Assembly (NCBI GenBank): GCA_012295275.1
Contig: CM022674.1
Coordinates: 7,673,436 to 7,737,435 of the forward strand
Direction: 5' to 3'
From: Chrysomallon squamiferum
Taxonomy: Eukaryota > Mollusca > Gastropoda > Neomphalida > Peltospiridae
DNA length: 64,000 nt
Part shown: piece by piece, positions 14,090 through 27,016 of the stretch
Numbering within the stretch: the stretch's first letter is position 1
Layout: each line of letters begins with the position of its first letter
Translations under genes and position numbers: made by a program
Notes under the pieces: generated by a model
The model's database searches: none
The model's input: the letters and a program-made list of their open reading frames with translations, nothing else
What the model was told of the DNA's origin: nothing

Positions 14090-15744
14090 TACATACCTAC
14101 TTAGGTATGTACGTATAAAATAAAAAGGAATGAAAAGAAAGGACAAATTAAAAAAGAAATTAGAAATTTTATATCAGTTTATTTTTACACTTTGACTTTT
14201 GAAATTATTTTTAATTTACTTAATAATACTTTATTTTATTCTTTTTAATTTATTTAATTTTATATATACGTTATTTATTTATATTATTTATGCCTTAATT
14301 CATTACATATGCTTATTTCTACTTATCTGACGTTACCAGTAGTGTAATTTCAAAAATAAATATATTAACTTACCCTGATCATCAGAACAATGATAAAATG
14401 TTGTCCAAACCGATCCTGAAAATGTTTCATGAGGAAGGGAAAACTCCTCAGACAAATACAAATTCTTTCCCAGTAGTGAGTAAACATGGTCATAAATTTC
14501 CTAGAAGTAATCATGATATTTTAAATTAGTTTTATTACTTCAAATATACATTAAAATAAACTCTATCGTGCTCAGATACATAAACATATGTACACAGACA
14601 TCTCTGTTTAAACACGTACACACTCGAATGTATATAGCTGTCTATCTATATATAAACACGTGCATCTAGCTGTCTATCTATATATAAACACGTGCATCTA
14701 GCTGTCTATCTATATATAAACACGTGCATCTAGCTGTCTATCTATATATAAACACGTGCATCTAGCTGTCTATATATATATAAACACGTGCATCTAGCTG
14801 TCTATCTATATATAAACGTGCTCACGCACACATTCTGATGAACACTACTGTACGAGTACATGATGTGAACATACAAACATACATACAAGCATACATACAC
14901 AGGCTACCCTGGTTTAAGCCGGGGAAGAAGGGCAGAGATGAACCAGAGAGCGTTTTCAAGAATATTAACAATTGACGCTCTTGTTAATGTTTTAATCAGT
15001 TCATTGTGGTAAAACGTATCACCGACGTACCGTCACAGCAACCTCTTCACGACGTAAATTCGAAGAAAGAATGCAGTGGTATTTTGATACGATTTGTTCT
15101 TTTCACGCTAAAAGAAAACTAGTTACAACATATCACGTGTCATTTTTGGCTCGCCAGTTTTGTTTGTATATCAGCGTGTTTTCCTATGTAGCTTCCTTAA
15201 TTACATATTATATAAACTCGTTAATGCTAGCCGCTTCCATTCTGATTAAAAAACACAAAACTATCTGACTTGCAGAAGAAAAAAGAAAAAAGAGAGACTC
15301 ATTTTATAATATTTTTTAATTTTTAATTTTATTTAGTCCTTGCGTCAAAAGAACAAATCATTAAATTTTTTAGAAATGTTTCTTATTTCTACTAACACGT
15401 TACACGGGTATCTAAACATTATTTTACTAACACAAACGAACAATTTATTCTTGTTCAAACTTACAGAAATAACTATATATCTGTCCTCTCTATTTTAGTT
15501 TGATATTTGAAAATATTAACCTGAAACCAGGTTGAAATAGTTAAACAGCGAACATCAGGATACAGCTCGATTTGATGGAAAGTTTTTTCATCTTCATTAC
15601 CAAAAACGACGGCAACAAGGGCAAAGAACTCTGATTCTTTTATTCTGAGATTCTTTTCCCAGTTTAATACCAAGATAAATCTCAGAAGGTAACATTTGAA
15701 AGCCTTCTTTGTTTCATATCTGTCAAACCACGTTTTGTTAGGAT
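13512..15744 (-). CDS. Gene B, copy A: last three exons only (5' truncated)
   Basis: Exons 15521-15744, 14374-14500 and 13512-13660 match the last three exons of gene B at 59.7-61.7 kb in length, phase and nearly all sequence. The two earlier exons of the other copy (62378-62492, 63078-63401) are not found in 15.7-28 kb. Homology stops a few bases beyond the splice acceptor of the first exon here, where a pedal-peptide coding sequence begins on the opposite strand. This copy is therefore either a truncated duplicate, or its 5' exons are displaced. Reading frames are intact. Confidence 0.62.
13955..14095. repeat. TA / TATG-type microsatellite
   Basis: (TATG)n, (TA)n and (CA)n tracts in the gene B intron between its last two exons. 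The TA tract is longer in copy C (60170-60380). Confidence 0.9.
14636..14818. repeat. 32-base minisatellite, copy A
   Basis: Near-perfect tandem units of TAGCTGTCTATCTATATATA then AACACGTGCATC, about six copies. The same array is at 60916-61098. It lies in the gene B intron between its second- and third-last exons. Confidence 0.9.
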
Positions 15745-16196
15745 CTGAAAAAGACTCGTTTGATTCTATAGATGGTCACAGAGGACTTTCTGGATTCGCT
15801 AGGCGTTCATTTGATTCAATCAATGGAAACAGTGGACTCTCAGGATTTGCTAAGCGCCCATTTGATTCTATTAACGGGTACAGTGGTTTGTCCGGATTCG
15901 CTAGAAGGTCGTTCGATTCCATAAATGGCAACAGCGGTCTTTCCGGATTTGCAAAGAAGTCTTTTGACTCCATCAACGGTAATAGCGGATTATCCGGATT
16001 TGCAAAGAAGTCTTTTGACTCCATCAACGGTAATAGCGGATTATCCGGATTTGCAAAGAAGTCTTTTGACTCCATCAACGGAAATAGCGGGTTATCCGGA
16101 TTTGCAAAGAAGTCTTTTGACTCCATCAACGGTAATAGCGGATTATCCGGGTTTGTAAAACGGGAAGCTGAAGTGGTTGACGGAACCGAGTCGTAG
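15745..16196 (+). CDS. Pedal peptide precursor, 3' exon with eight peptide copies (5' end missing)
   Basis: Eight 17-residue units run from about 15756 to 16163, each a 15-residue peptide followed by a dibasic site. The core is SFDSINGNSGLSGFA, with variants SFDSIDGHRGLSGFA (first), PFDSINGYSGLSGFA (third) and a final Val in the eighth. This matches the molluscan pedal peptide family (known from Aplysia; related to arthropod orcokinin), neuropeptides that modulate ciliary and muscle activity. Cleavage sites are RR, KR, RR, KK, KK, KK, KK, KR. The precursor ends with EAEVVDGTES and TAG. There is no ATG or signal peptide in frame: upstream of about 15745 the frame is antisense to a gene B exon. 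The 5' exons either lie far upstream or were lost at the junction. Confidence 0.85.
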
Positions 16197-16714
16197 ACGA
16201 ATCAAACAAACTGAATTTTAGATACACAAAGTGGACATTGTTAACTTTTCAAACACAACATGCTTTATTTAGCTCAGAAAATTATCTTTTTATGGATGGA
16301 AATAAAGTAAAAGAAAACCTCTTGAATTCGGTTAAATTGTTCACTTAGTGGTCAGTTTAAGAGACATTTTGCAGTGAACGTGATCAGTGACAGCATTTCA
16401 ATTTATCTTTAGTTTTGTTTCACGTTAGCTCATGTCATAAGTACAAATATTAATACAGTTTAAATAAATATTGAATACGAAATGAAATACATAATACATA
16501 TTAATACTTATTAAATTATTATTAAATTCATAATGAATGTTATATACATAACAGTATTACATAGCATAAACAACTTAACTGATTCTGATGTTTGAAAATT
16601 TCATAAAATATTGCACACAAAACGTTTTACTGCGAGCGTCTTCTTTTGTTCTTTATTTACAAATGTCTGTTGGTTTTATTTTATTTAATTTTTAAAAATG
16701 TTTGCCTCTCCATG

Positions 16715-16745
<31 letters not shown>

Positions 16746-16879
16746 ATTTTTTGTATATTAATTATAAATTTAGTTTCCTAAAGGTTTTTTTTGTGTCTTG
16801 ACAATTGATTTTTTAAACCTGACTTTCTGTCTGTTTGTCAGTTGCTTTGCTTTTTTTTAACCTGTCTAAACCTATGTCT

Positions 16880-17165
16880 GCAGATCAGATGAATGTCTGT
16901 ATGTTTGTAAATATGTCTGTCTATATGTCTGTCTATATGAATGTCTGTATATGTTTGTAAATATGTCCGTCTGTATGTTTGTTTGTAAATATGTCTGTCT
17001 GTATGAATGTCTGTATATGTTTGTAAATATGTCTGTCTGTATGAATGTCTGTATATGTTTGTAAATATGTCTGTCTATGTCAATATCTGTATGTATGTTT
17101 GTAAATATGTCTGTCTGTATGTATGTCTGGAGGTCTGTATTATATATGTATATATATCTGTAAAG
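16880..17165. repeat. TGTC/TGTA-type tandem repeat
   Basis: Imperfect units of ATGTCTGTCTGTATG and TTTGTAAATATG. The Cys/Tyr/Val-rich frame is an artefact. Confidence 0.9.
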
Positions 17166-17639
17166 GTGTCTGTCTTTATGAACGCATTATTTGTGCGTAT
17201 TAATCACTACTAATTACACACTAAATAATCTATTAAAACATGACACCACAGTACTCGTGGTTTTCAGAACAATACATCGCAATACGCTTTATCATTTGTC
17301 GAGACTGGAATCTCAAACAAACGTACTGAAGTTATTTTAATAACACAGCGCTGTTGGCTAATTTTGTTATATTGTTAACCGAAGGAATAAAATTTAGAAA
17401 AAGCGTTTAACAAATTTCGTCATTGTTTGTCAAATAATTTCAATTCATAATATAAATTGCTTATTTTGTGATATAATAAATTTCACTTCTTTGGGGCCTT
17501 AGACAAATTTATAAAAGACACGTTGAATAACAAGAAATGTTTTTTTACAAATTTATGAAGAATGTTACGCCTACATTTCTTACCAAAGCTACCACCACTT
17601 CAGTAACAACAAATTGTGTCGGTCATTCCACTTAAATAA

Positions 17640-17900
17640 ACACTGGTAATGCTGCTGCAGCTGCTGCTGCTTCTACTACTAATTCTACTACATCTACTAT
17701 TACTACTACTACAACCACTGTTGCTACCACTCTTACAACTACTGCTGCTATTGCTGCTTTTACTAGTACTGCTATTGCTACTACTATTACTACTATATTA
17801 ACCTACTACAGCTACTATTATTATTACTACCACTGTAAGAAAAACGACAACAACAAATACCACTACTACTACTTCTACTAGTAATTATAGTAGCTGCAGA
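17640..17900. repeat. ACT/GCT trinucleotide-rich stretch
   Basis: Imperfect CTA, CTG and TTA triplets without a dominant exact unit. Confidence 0.75.
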
Positions 17901-18135
17901 AGCAGAAGCAGTATTACAAAACATCAACCAACGACCTAATAAAACTTCTACAACTATTACTATTACTAAACGTTAACGTAATAAAACTTAATAACTGTTA
18001 AAACTTCAATCATGGATCTAGTAAAACGTAAGCCGACAACCTAGTAAAACTTCAATCAATAACGTCGTAAAATTTCAACCACTAAAGAACAGCACTGAAA
18101 GTTAAAAGGGAACATAAAAGAAACACTAACCAAAT

Positions 18136-18287
<152 letters not shown>

Positions 18288-18356
18288 ATTTGTTACAGGA
18301 AATACGCATAATTCCTGAAAATTTCAGAAAATATGTGTAATGTCAGATTCATTCAG

Positions 18357-18553
18357 CAAACTGTTAATGTAATGGCTGCAAGTAGATCATCCTCTGACAC
18401 CAATCGATGGAGAATTTCAGGAAGAAGGTTAGATGATGACAGGCCAAAGCGAGGACCAGAACCTAACAGTGCTGCAAATGCGGAACATTTAATTTCTCTT
18501 TGAAGGCTGTAGTTCTTCTGAAACTGAACAAATTTTAGTCCAACAGTCCATTT
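18357..18553 (-). CDS. Candidate terminal exon, unrecognised
   Basis: Minus-strand open frame ending in TGA, with a possible acceptor (ACATAATAG) at its start. The composition is protein-like, including CSAFAALLGSGPRFGLSSSN and LLPEILHRLVSEDDLLAAIT. No neighbouring exons were found and no family is recognised. It sits between a GT/GA microsatellite and AT-rich sequence. Confidence 0.3.
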
Positions 18554-19339
18554 AGCTTTTGCTATTATGTCCCAACACACAAACAAACGTGTCCTTCATG
18601 TCAAAGTTTGCCCTTTATATATATAACATACACTAACTCATACCAGTAAACCCATACAGACATACAGACATGCACACAAACAAATTAAGTGATACTACTG
18701 GAAAAAAAGAATGTTTTTAATTTTTGGTAGTAATGCTATTGAAAATCTGTAATTCTTTCTGGTTGAATGGTAAAGAATAGGACACTTTTCGTGATAATAC
18801 AACACGGTCACTTTATTCGTGAAGAAGAAGAAATGTCAGAAAGAGGAAATGACTTACTCAAGATTTTTATTATTTCTGATTAGAAAATGGCGTGACATTT
18901 ATTTTATAGATTGCTGGACGAATTATTGCAGTGTACTTTTCGTAAATTTAGCAATCAGTAAAAATTAAAGGCCACTTTTAATATTATCTGATGGAATTTT
19001 AGAAACAACAGCAACAATAACAACAAACCTTTACTAAAACAAACACATTTTTGTTATTCCCAAAACAAAAACAAAAAACAAAAAAACCATGTAAAAGTAG
19101 ATTCCGAGAAACATCAGTTTATTTAAAAAGTTATTTTCTGTTATCAACATGAAGAACGGAACAAGAACAACAACGACGTCGACAACTATCACAACAACAA
19201 CAATAATAATATTGACAACAACAAGCATGAAGACAATGATGATAGCAAAATGGTTGTAACAACGACAACAACAATAATCGAACCATACCGTATCAGTTCG
19301 TCCGGTGGTTGTAACCCAGCTGATATCGATTTCGATAAA

Positions 19340-19355
19340 TATACTACTACTACTT

Positions 19356-19386
<31 letters not shown>

Positions 19387-19715
19387 TACTACTTCTACTA
19401 CTACTACTACTACTTCTTCTACTACTACTACTTCTACTACTACTACTACTTCTTCTACTACTACTACTACTACTATAACTACTACTACTACTATTACTAC
19501 TACTACTACTACTACTATTACTACTACTACTAATACTACTACTAATACTAATACTATTACTACTACTACTACTATTACTACTACTCCTAATACTAATACT
19601 AATACTACTACAACTACTATTACCACTACTACAGCTACTAATACTACTATTACTACTACTACTACTATTACTACTACTGCTACTACTACTACTACTGCTA
19701 ATAATAATAATAATA
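19340..19715. repeat. ACT trinucleotide array
   Basis: About 375 bases of (ACT)n with interruptions. A short non-repetitive lead-in (19280-19340) encodes RISSSGGCNPADIDFDKY in one frame, but I cannot support a gene. Confidence 0.9.
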
Positions 19716-19740
19716 ATATCCTTATGATCATTGCATTACT

Positions 19741-21720
19741 GTTTGCAGAAGAGTAGTGATTAATAACAGTAATACACACTAACTGATGTGTGATGATTAA
19801 TAACAGTAATACACACTAACTGGTCTGTGATGATTAATAACTCTAATACACACTAACTGATTTGTGATGATTAATAACAGTAATACACACTAACTGATGT
19901 GTCATGATTAATAACAGTAATACACAGTAACTGATGTGTCATGATTAATAACAGTAATACACAGTAACTGATGTGTGATGATTAATAACTCTAATACACA
20001 CTAACTGATTTGTGATGATTAATAACAGTAATACACACTAACTGATGTGTCATGATTAATAACAGTAATACACACTAATTGATGTGTCATGATTAATAAC
20101 AGTAATACACAGTAACTGATGTGTGATGATTAATAACAGTAATACACAGTAACTGATGTGTGATGGTTAATAAAAGTAATACACACTAACTGATGTGTGA
20201 TGATTAACAACTCTAATACACACTAACTGGTCTGTGATGATTAATAACAGTAATACACACTAACTGGTCTGTGATAATTAATAAAAGTAATACTAACTGA
20301 TTTGTGATGATTAATAACTCTAATACACACTAACTGATTTGTGATGATTAATAACAGTAATACACACTAACTGGTCCGTGATAATTAATAAAAGTAATAC
20401 TAACTGATGTGTGATGATTAATAACTCTAATACACACTAACTGATGTGTGATGATTAATAACTCTAATACACACTAACTGGTCTGTGATGATTAATAACT
20501 AATACACACTAACTGGTCTGTGATGATTAATAACAGTAATACACACTAACTGATCTGTGATGATTAATAACAGTAATACACAGTAACTGATGTGTGATGG
20601 TTAATAAAAGTAATACACACTAACTGATGTGTGATGATTAACAACTCTAATACACACTAACTGGTCTGTGATGATTAATAACAGTAATACACACTAACTG
20701 GTCTGTGATAATTAATAAAAGTAATACTAACTGATTTGTGATGATTAATAACTCTAATACACACTAACTGATTTGTGATGATTAATAACAGTAATACACA
20801 CTAACTGGTCCGTGATAATTAATAAAAGTAATACTAACTGATTTGTGATGATTAATAACTCTAATACACACTAACTGGTAGGTGATGATTAATAACAGTA
20901 ATACAACTAACTGATGTGTGATGATTACTAACTCTAATACACACTAACTGATGTGTGATGATTAATAACTCTAATACACACTAACTGGTCTGTGATGATT
21001 AATAACTAATACACACTAACTGGTCTGTGATGATTAATAACAGTAATACACACTAACTGATCTGTGATGATTAATAACAGTAATACACACTAACAGATGT
21101 GTGATGATTAATAACTCTAATACACACTAACTGGTCTGTGATAATTAATAACAGTAATACACACTAACTGATCTGTGATGATTAATAACTCTAATACACA
21201 CTAACTGGTCTGTGATGATTAATAACTCTAATACACACTAACTGATCTGTGATGATTAATAACTCTAATACACACTAACTGGTGTGTGATGATTAATAAC
21301 AGTAATACACACTAACTGGTCTGTGATGATTAATAACTCTAATACACACTAACTGGTGTGTGATAATTAATAACAGTAATACACACTAACTGGTCTGTGA
21401 TGATTAATAACTCTAATACACACTAACTGGTCTGTGATGATTAATAACAGTAATACACACTAACTGATCTGTGATGATTAATAACTCTAATACACACTAA
21501 CTGGTGTGTGATGATTAATAACAGTAATACACACTAACTGGTCTGTGATGATTAATAACAGTAATACAGACTAACTGGTCTGTGATGATTAATAACAGTA
21601 ATACACACTAACTGGTCTGTGATGATTACTAACTCTAATACACACTAACTGATCTGTGATGATTAATAACTCTAATACACACTAACTGGTCTGTGATGAT
21701 TCAAAATAGCAGTACACACT
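19741..21720. repeat. 37-base minisatellite with higher-order repeats
   Basis: About 52 units built on TAATACACACTAACTG and TGATGATTAATAAC, with variable positions between (CAG or CTC; GATGT, GGTCT or GATTT). Some units lack CACACA. Blocks of several units recur in the same order at offsets of about 434 and 507 bases (for example 20145-20405 and 20579-20840). Confidence 0.9.
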
Positions 21721-22339
21721 AACTCTGAGGCAAGAAGAATACTACGTCACGTAAAAGCTGTTTTAAGCTTAAACGAAAATAAATAATTAGCTAGAATGAA
21801 TTATAACGTTACTTGCATCGAATCAACACAGGATCATAGACGTGATTGGAGATTTTATTTCGGAAATCGATTTTGTTCTAATTAGTAGAAGAATATTACA
21901 ACCAGAAATCCTCTACACGAATATACTATATATATATATATATATCACCTTCATATATATTATAAAATAGTACTTTCATCTTCAGAAGTATTATATGTAG
22001 AACTTTTATCTTTAAATATGTCACATAGTATCTTCCTCTTCACATATACCATATCTAATGTTTAAATCTTTAAATATATTACATAATTAAATACATCATA
22101 TATAGTACCTTCATCTTTAAATATCTCATATACAGTACCTTCGCCTTAAATATACCATATCTTGTGTTTAAATCTTTAAATATATCATATCTATTGTCTA
22201 TATCTTTAAATATATCATAAGATGTGTCTATGTCCTCAAATACATCACATGTAATATAAAAACTCCACATTTATCTTTTAATATGACATACGAAGTGCGT
22301 ACATCATTCATATATATATATATATATATATTCGCACAT

Positions 22340-22940
22340 GTAATATGTTTTTAAAGGCAGGATTCTACAGATGGTTCTGTTATCTCTCTGTGATTTCTGA
22401 TATTCAGCCAGCTGAAGAGAAAGAATTGTTTGTTCACTGGTTTGGAAATAATGTCCACATTTCGCGCAGTTTTCCTAAGGCAAAACGCCTCGTGGTTCGG
22501 AACTGTTTCATATTGCGCTTCGTCAAGCAAATTCGTGAACGCTCTCGCTTCCTCTTCAAAGAGAACTTGCCAATTACGTTTGTAACCGGAGCTGTTAATG
22601 GCATGTCAACTAAGTCCGGAATCGGCAGGTCACTGCCTTAATTTGGAGTCAAATTGCGAAAGAGGACATCTATTAGTTGCGACCAAACTAATTAGTCCTG
22701 GTCGAGCTCAGATAGGCGGTATTAATTAAAGAGGGACCCTGAGCTCATCTTCTGACCTCTTTTGTTAAAGTTCAGATGGATGTTAGCACACTGTTGTCAT
22801 CGATCTCTGTGGTTTACAGAAAGCGGGGACAATATGGTCTAAGCGGCGCGAATTAATCTATGAAGTGGAGTCAATGAATAGATTGCTATCAAAACAGTCT
22901 TCTGCTCCACCTTAACCGTCTCTGTGGTGAACAGGTCATT
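22340..22940. other. Non-repetitive, GC-richer island without a recognised gene
   Basis: About 600 bases of complex sequence between repeat-rich regions. A 98-codon + strand frame (22345-22641) exists but resembles nothing I know. No splice sites or RNA structure can be assigned. Confidence 0.4.
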
Positions 22941-23388
22941 ATTTTTATTATTATTATTGTTGTTGTTGTTGTTCCTCTGCTCCTTCTTCTTCTTCTTCTT
23001 CTTGTAATATGTGTTATATTTAATTACAGTGTATTATGTGTTATATTTAATTAGTGTAATACGTGTGATATTTAATTACAGTGTGATGTGTGTGTTTTAA
23101 TTACAGTGAAATGTGCTATTTTTAATTACGTGTAATATATGTTACATTTAGTTACAGGTGTAATATGTGTTATTTTTAATTACAGTCTAATGTGTTGTTT
23201 TTAATGACAGTGTAATATATGTTATTTTTAATTACAGTGTAATGAGTTAGTTTTAATTACAGTGTAATATATATCATATTTAGTAACAATTTGATGTGTG
23301 TTATATTTGATATCAATGTTTACGTATTACTTTAAATACCATCAAAATATATACAATGTTCTATATTTTCAACAATGATTAACATAGT

Positions 23389-23524
<136 letters not shown>

Positions 23525-24308
23525 GGAGGTAGGGTGGTTAAATGAACCTCTAAAATATAACCACTACAACGAAGACATCTGTGAGACAACGACAACAGCG
23601 GCCACTTCCTACTGCACAGTGAAAACGAACAACGCCAGAGGTGACTGATAATCGATGTATTCTGAACAAGAATTGCTTCAAGCATTTCACTTACAGCGAT
23701 TTGCAATTTTGCCACCAACAATGAGTGTTCAAAAAAACCAACCAAACAACAAGAGTTAAATGACTGCGCCAAACTGTTGATGATCGACATCGTTACAACT
23801 AATAAAGAATTAACCCTTTTCAGCTTGTAACACGAACCGAAGACAAATCGACCGCTGTCTGTGCGGAATATGTCTGACACACAGACTGAGGGAGGGTTTA
23901 CAAACAATCCTGATACTTAGGTTTTCACATTCCTACAATGTGCCCACCCCACCGTATGGAAATTGATAAAAACGTGTTAGCACAAACCCTGACCGGTTCG
24001 ATACCTTTACTAAAAAAAAAATAATATTAATAAAAAGATACCTTACCACCTCGAGATGAATATCTAACGTCTTATAATTTAAAATAAATTTTTAAACAGT
24101 CACTTCAAAAAAGTCGCTTAAATGTTGGTCGTTACAGTAAAAAGACAATGCAACAGCGCTGTAGTCTTTTAATAAGTATACATTTTGTCACACTAAATTA
24201 TACAGATTTGGTTTTTTTTTTTTTTTTGATAAAAATTTTGAAGATTGGTACTGTTATTTTTTTTTTATTAAAGTGTGGAAACTTTCTTTTGGTTTTTAGT
24301 GCTGTTTT

Positions 24309-24310
<2 letters not shown>

Positions 24311-24357
<47 letters not shown>
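24311..24357. repeat. Poly(A) tract
   Basis: An A tract of about 46 bases in low-complexity AT-rich sequence. It may mark a retroposon end, but no element body is recognisable. Confidence 0.8.
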
Positions 24358-24361
<4 letters not shown>

Positions 24362-24850
24362 TTGCTCTAAATATAAAAAATTTCTCTTGATCTTTAAGAA
24401 AATAAGAAATTATTTTATTTCTTTACTGTTGCCAAAAAAGAACCCAACATACTCTAAGTGTAAAATTTCTTATTTTGCACACATTTAAGAAAATAAGATT
24501 TTTGGTATTTTTGTTTAAAAGCATTCAAAATATTAAGATTTTGTTTTGGACTCTTTTAAGAAACACAATTTTTATTTATTGCAATTAAAAAAAATATTTA
24601 AAAAATTAAAATCTTTAACTGTTGAAATTATATTTTTGTTGTATTTTTTATTCATACTAAAAACAACTCTATGTGTAGAAAATTTCACTTGCTTGTGTTT
24701 TTAATTTTTATTTATTATTACTAAGAAATATACTTTATTATTAACTTTAGAAATGTTTGCTTTTTCCCGATCAGTCCTTTTTAACAAACATTCTCTGTCT
24801 TCCATCATCAGTTTGAAATTTTTATGCGTTTTCTTATTTTTGCCTTAGAA

Positions 24851-25690
24851 TTAATTTTTTCTTTTGTTCTTCTTGCAGCTGAAGTAGAACAATATGAAGT
24901 AATATTTTGATAGTTGTTGGAGGTAGTGGTGGTTGTGGTGATGGTGTTATAATTGTTGTTATTACTTAACAGAACATTCTGTCTAGAAGCTCTATAATTT
25001 AATAAAGAAAAATTTAAAAAAAAAAGTGATAACATAAAATAAATGAATGAATGAATAATAAAAAAGTAATAAATAATAATTATAATTAAAAAATAATAAA
25101 ATAAAATAAAGTGTAATAGATGTTTCCAATGTTTTTAAAGAAACTTATATATATAGTATCACTTGTACTAGAAAGTTGGTTTTATGTTACAATTGCTTTT
25201 CATGTTACAACTCATCTATTTTTACCTGTTCTTCCTTTGTTTCTTCAAACTGTTTAATGAAAAAAAAAAAAAAAAAAAAAAAACATTCTACTTAAAAATA
25301 TGTATGTACTACAGATTATGTATGTATATTTTATGAATTTACATACACAAACACATATACGAACATATCTACATATCTATATAATACTTAAATAATTCCT
25401 ACATAATACAAATATATTTACATACATACACAGATATACCTATTATTTATAATAAATAATCTGAGGAAAGGAAATATTTTTTGAATATTCTAAGATAATA
25501 AAGATATCAGTCAGCTTACGGTGTGACAGCCAGTGACAGTTCAAGTTCAGCTTTGCTAGATTCAAATTTCTTGATATCGTCTGATGCTTGTTGAACATGA
25601 TTAATACTGTTCACTTGCTGAAGATTTAACTCAGGAGTAGATAACTGTGGACGCTTGTCTTTTTCCCCCGTACCTCTTACTGTGCTGTCT
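24851..25690 (-). CDS. Candidate 3' exons of an unrecognised gene
   Basis: Three pieces fit by phase: about 25520-25690 (donor GTAAGC, containing RPQLSTPELNLQQVNSINHV and KKFESSKAELELSLAV), a 24-base microexon 25226-25249 behind a long T tract, and 24851-24878 ending in TAA. The joined tail is Lys-rich. The first piece lacks a good acceptor, and the last two are tiny. An alternative frame through the last two pieces reads FEETKEEQ then LQEEQKKKLILRQK, also protein-like but out of phase with the first. Possibly a decayed gene. Confidence 0.3.
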
Positions 25691-26639
25691 TACAGCACAT
25701 GGTAACTTACTATGCTTTATTATTGTCAAATAAAGATGCATTTTATATGACTCGAAAGACATTCAATCCTAAATATAAAACAAAAAAAACACAAACAAGT
25801 TTGAAGATATCTAAAATATTGACAAAAATATCATATTTCAAAGTTGTCAAAAATCCACACTCCGATCGTAGACATCAATATGTTTTTTTTTTTTTTTTTT
25901 TTTTAAAGTGAACCTTAAGTCACAAAAACCTTATTTCAAGAGACATCTTTATCAAGTTTGCATGATCTATTTAGTAAAGTTTTCTCTTTATAAAGAACTT
26001 CATAGCGTTAGTCTTATTGAATTAAATACTATGTTTTTTTGGCCTGTTTCAATCAGTGTATAACGAACGCGATCATTCTTGAGTAAGAGTTGTTGGTGGT
26101 GAATAGATAATTTGCCAATTATTTTCATATTTACTTCTACAGGCGATAAATATAGAGTTGTCTTTCCTGGCGTGTTATTTTCCATGGATTAGATTTTATC
26201 GCTTCACTTCAAATGGTTCTTAAATTAGCATGGACCAACAGGAACGATAACTCGTAATGGCACAAATTGCTTCTGCTAAAAAAAAAAAAAAATAAATAAA
26301 TAAATAAAAAGTCTACAAATTTCTCCAGTTTAATGGGTACAAACTATGCCTGAATATTCTTTTCTGAGGGGTTCTGACATCGGGAACATTGCCAACTAGA
26401 AAAGTGAATTCATTAATCTTATAACAAATTATAATTTCAGTTTATTATGCACGCATTTGCACAAAAATAGTCGTTTGAAAAGTTCGATTAAGTTGAAAAA
26501 GTAGTTAGGAAAAGTATCATACATCATGGTTTGATAATATGAACAATCGTCCTTACCTTTACTAGTGTAAATAATAAATAATTCTGGAAATGAAAGTAAT
26601 TTTTTTTTTTTTTTTTCAAATATTATTACGACGTCGTAA

Positions 26640-26748
26640 TAAATAAATAAAATAAAATGAAACAAAAACAAAAACAAAAACAAAAACAAAATAATTTTCA
26701 AGAGACATGACTATTTTCATTAGGTACCATAATGTGCACAGTTCGGAG

Positions 26749-26823
<75 letters not shown>

Positions 26824-26978
26824 ATACATACACATATATATTAATAATATTATTGATTTCCATTTTTCAATGCATTAGAGGTCATAGTTACATGTAAAAA
26901 GCAAATTAATCATGTGTTATATGGATGACTGCCCTGATACATTCATTATAGAGCTTGATACCAGTTTTAGAACAGAAT

Positions 26979-27016
<38 letters not shown>

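Larger units (their letters stand above)
1..15744. repeat. Segmental duplication, copy A
   Basis: This is the same sequence as 38319-50273 and 50474-61665, apart from point changes, simple-repeat length changes and several indels. The indels are the intron 4 block, about 190 bases missing near 6108, about 370 extra bases at 15053-15420, and about 265 bases fewer in the 43-base minisatellite. The left edge is outside the window; the right edge is a few bases past the gene B splice acceptor. Confidence 0.92.

Noticed and set aside
15696-15744. N-terminal extension of the pedal-peptide frame starting at TTG
   Set aside because: It is the antisense of a gene B exon, lacks an ATG, and carries no pedal-peptide features.
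15776-16129. Long minus-strand and shifted-frame ORFs over the pedal-peptide array
   Set aside because: They are shadows of the 51-base repeat; only the + frame with dibasic sites makes biological sense.
19189-19779. Long Thr-rich (+) and Val-rich (-) open frames
   Set aside because: They are translations of an ACT trinucleotide array; no splice sites or non-repeat coding sequence support a gene.
19741-21720. Regular 37-base repeats resembling a CRISPR array
   Set aside because: Units are directly tandem with no unique spacers, in an intron-rich eukaryotic sequence; it is a minisatellite.
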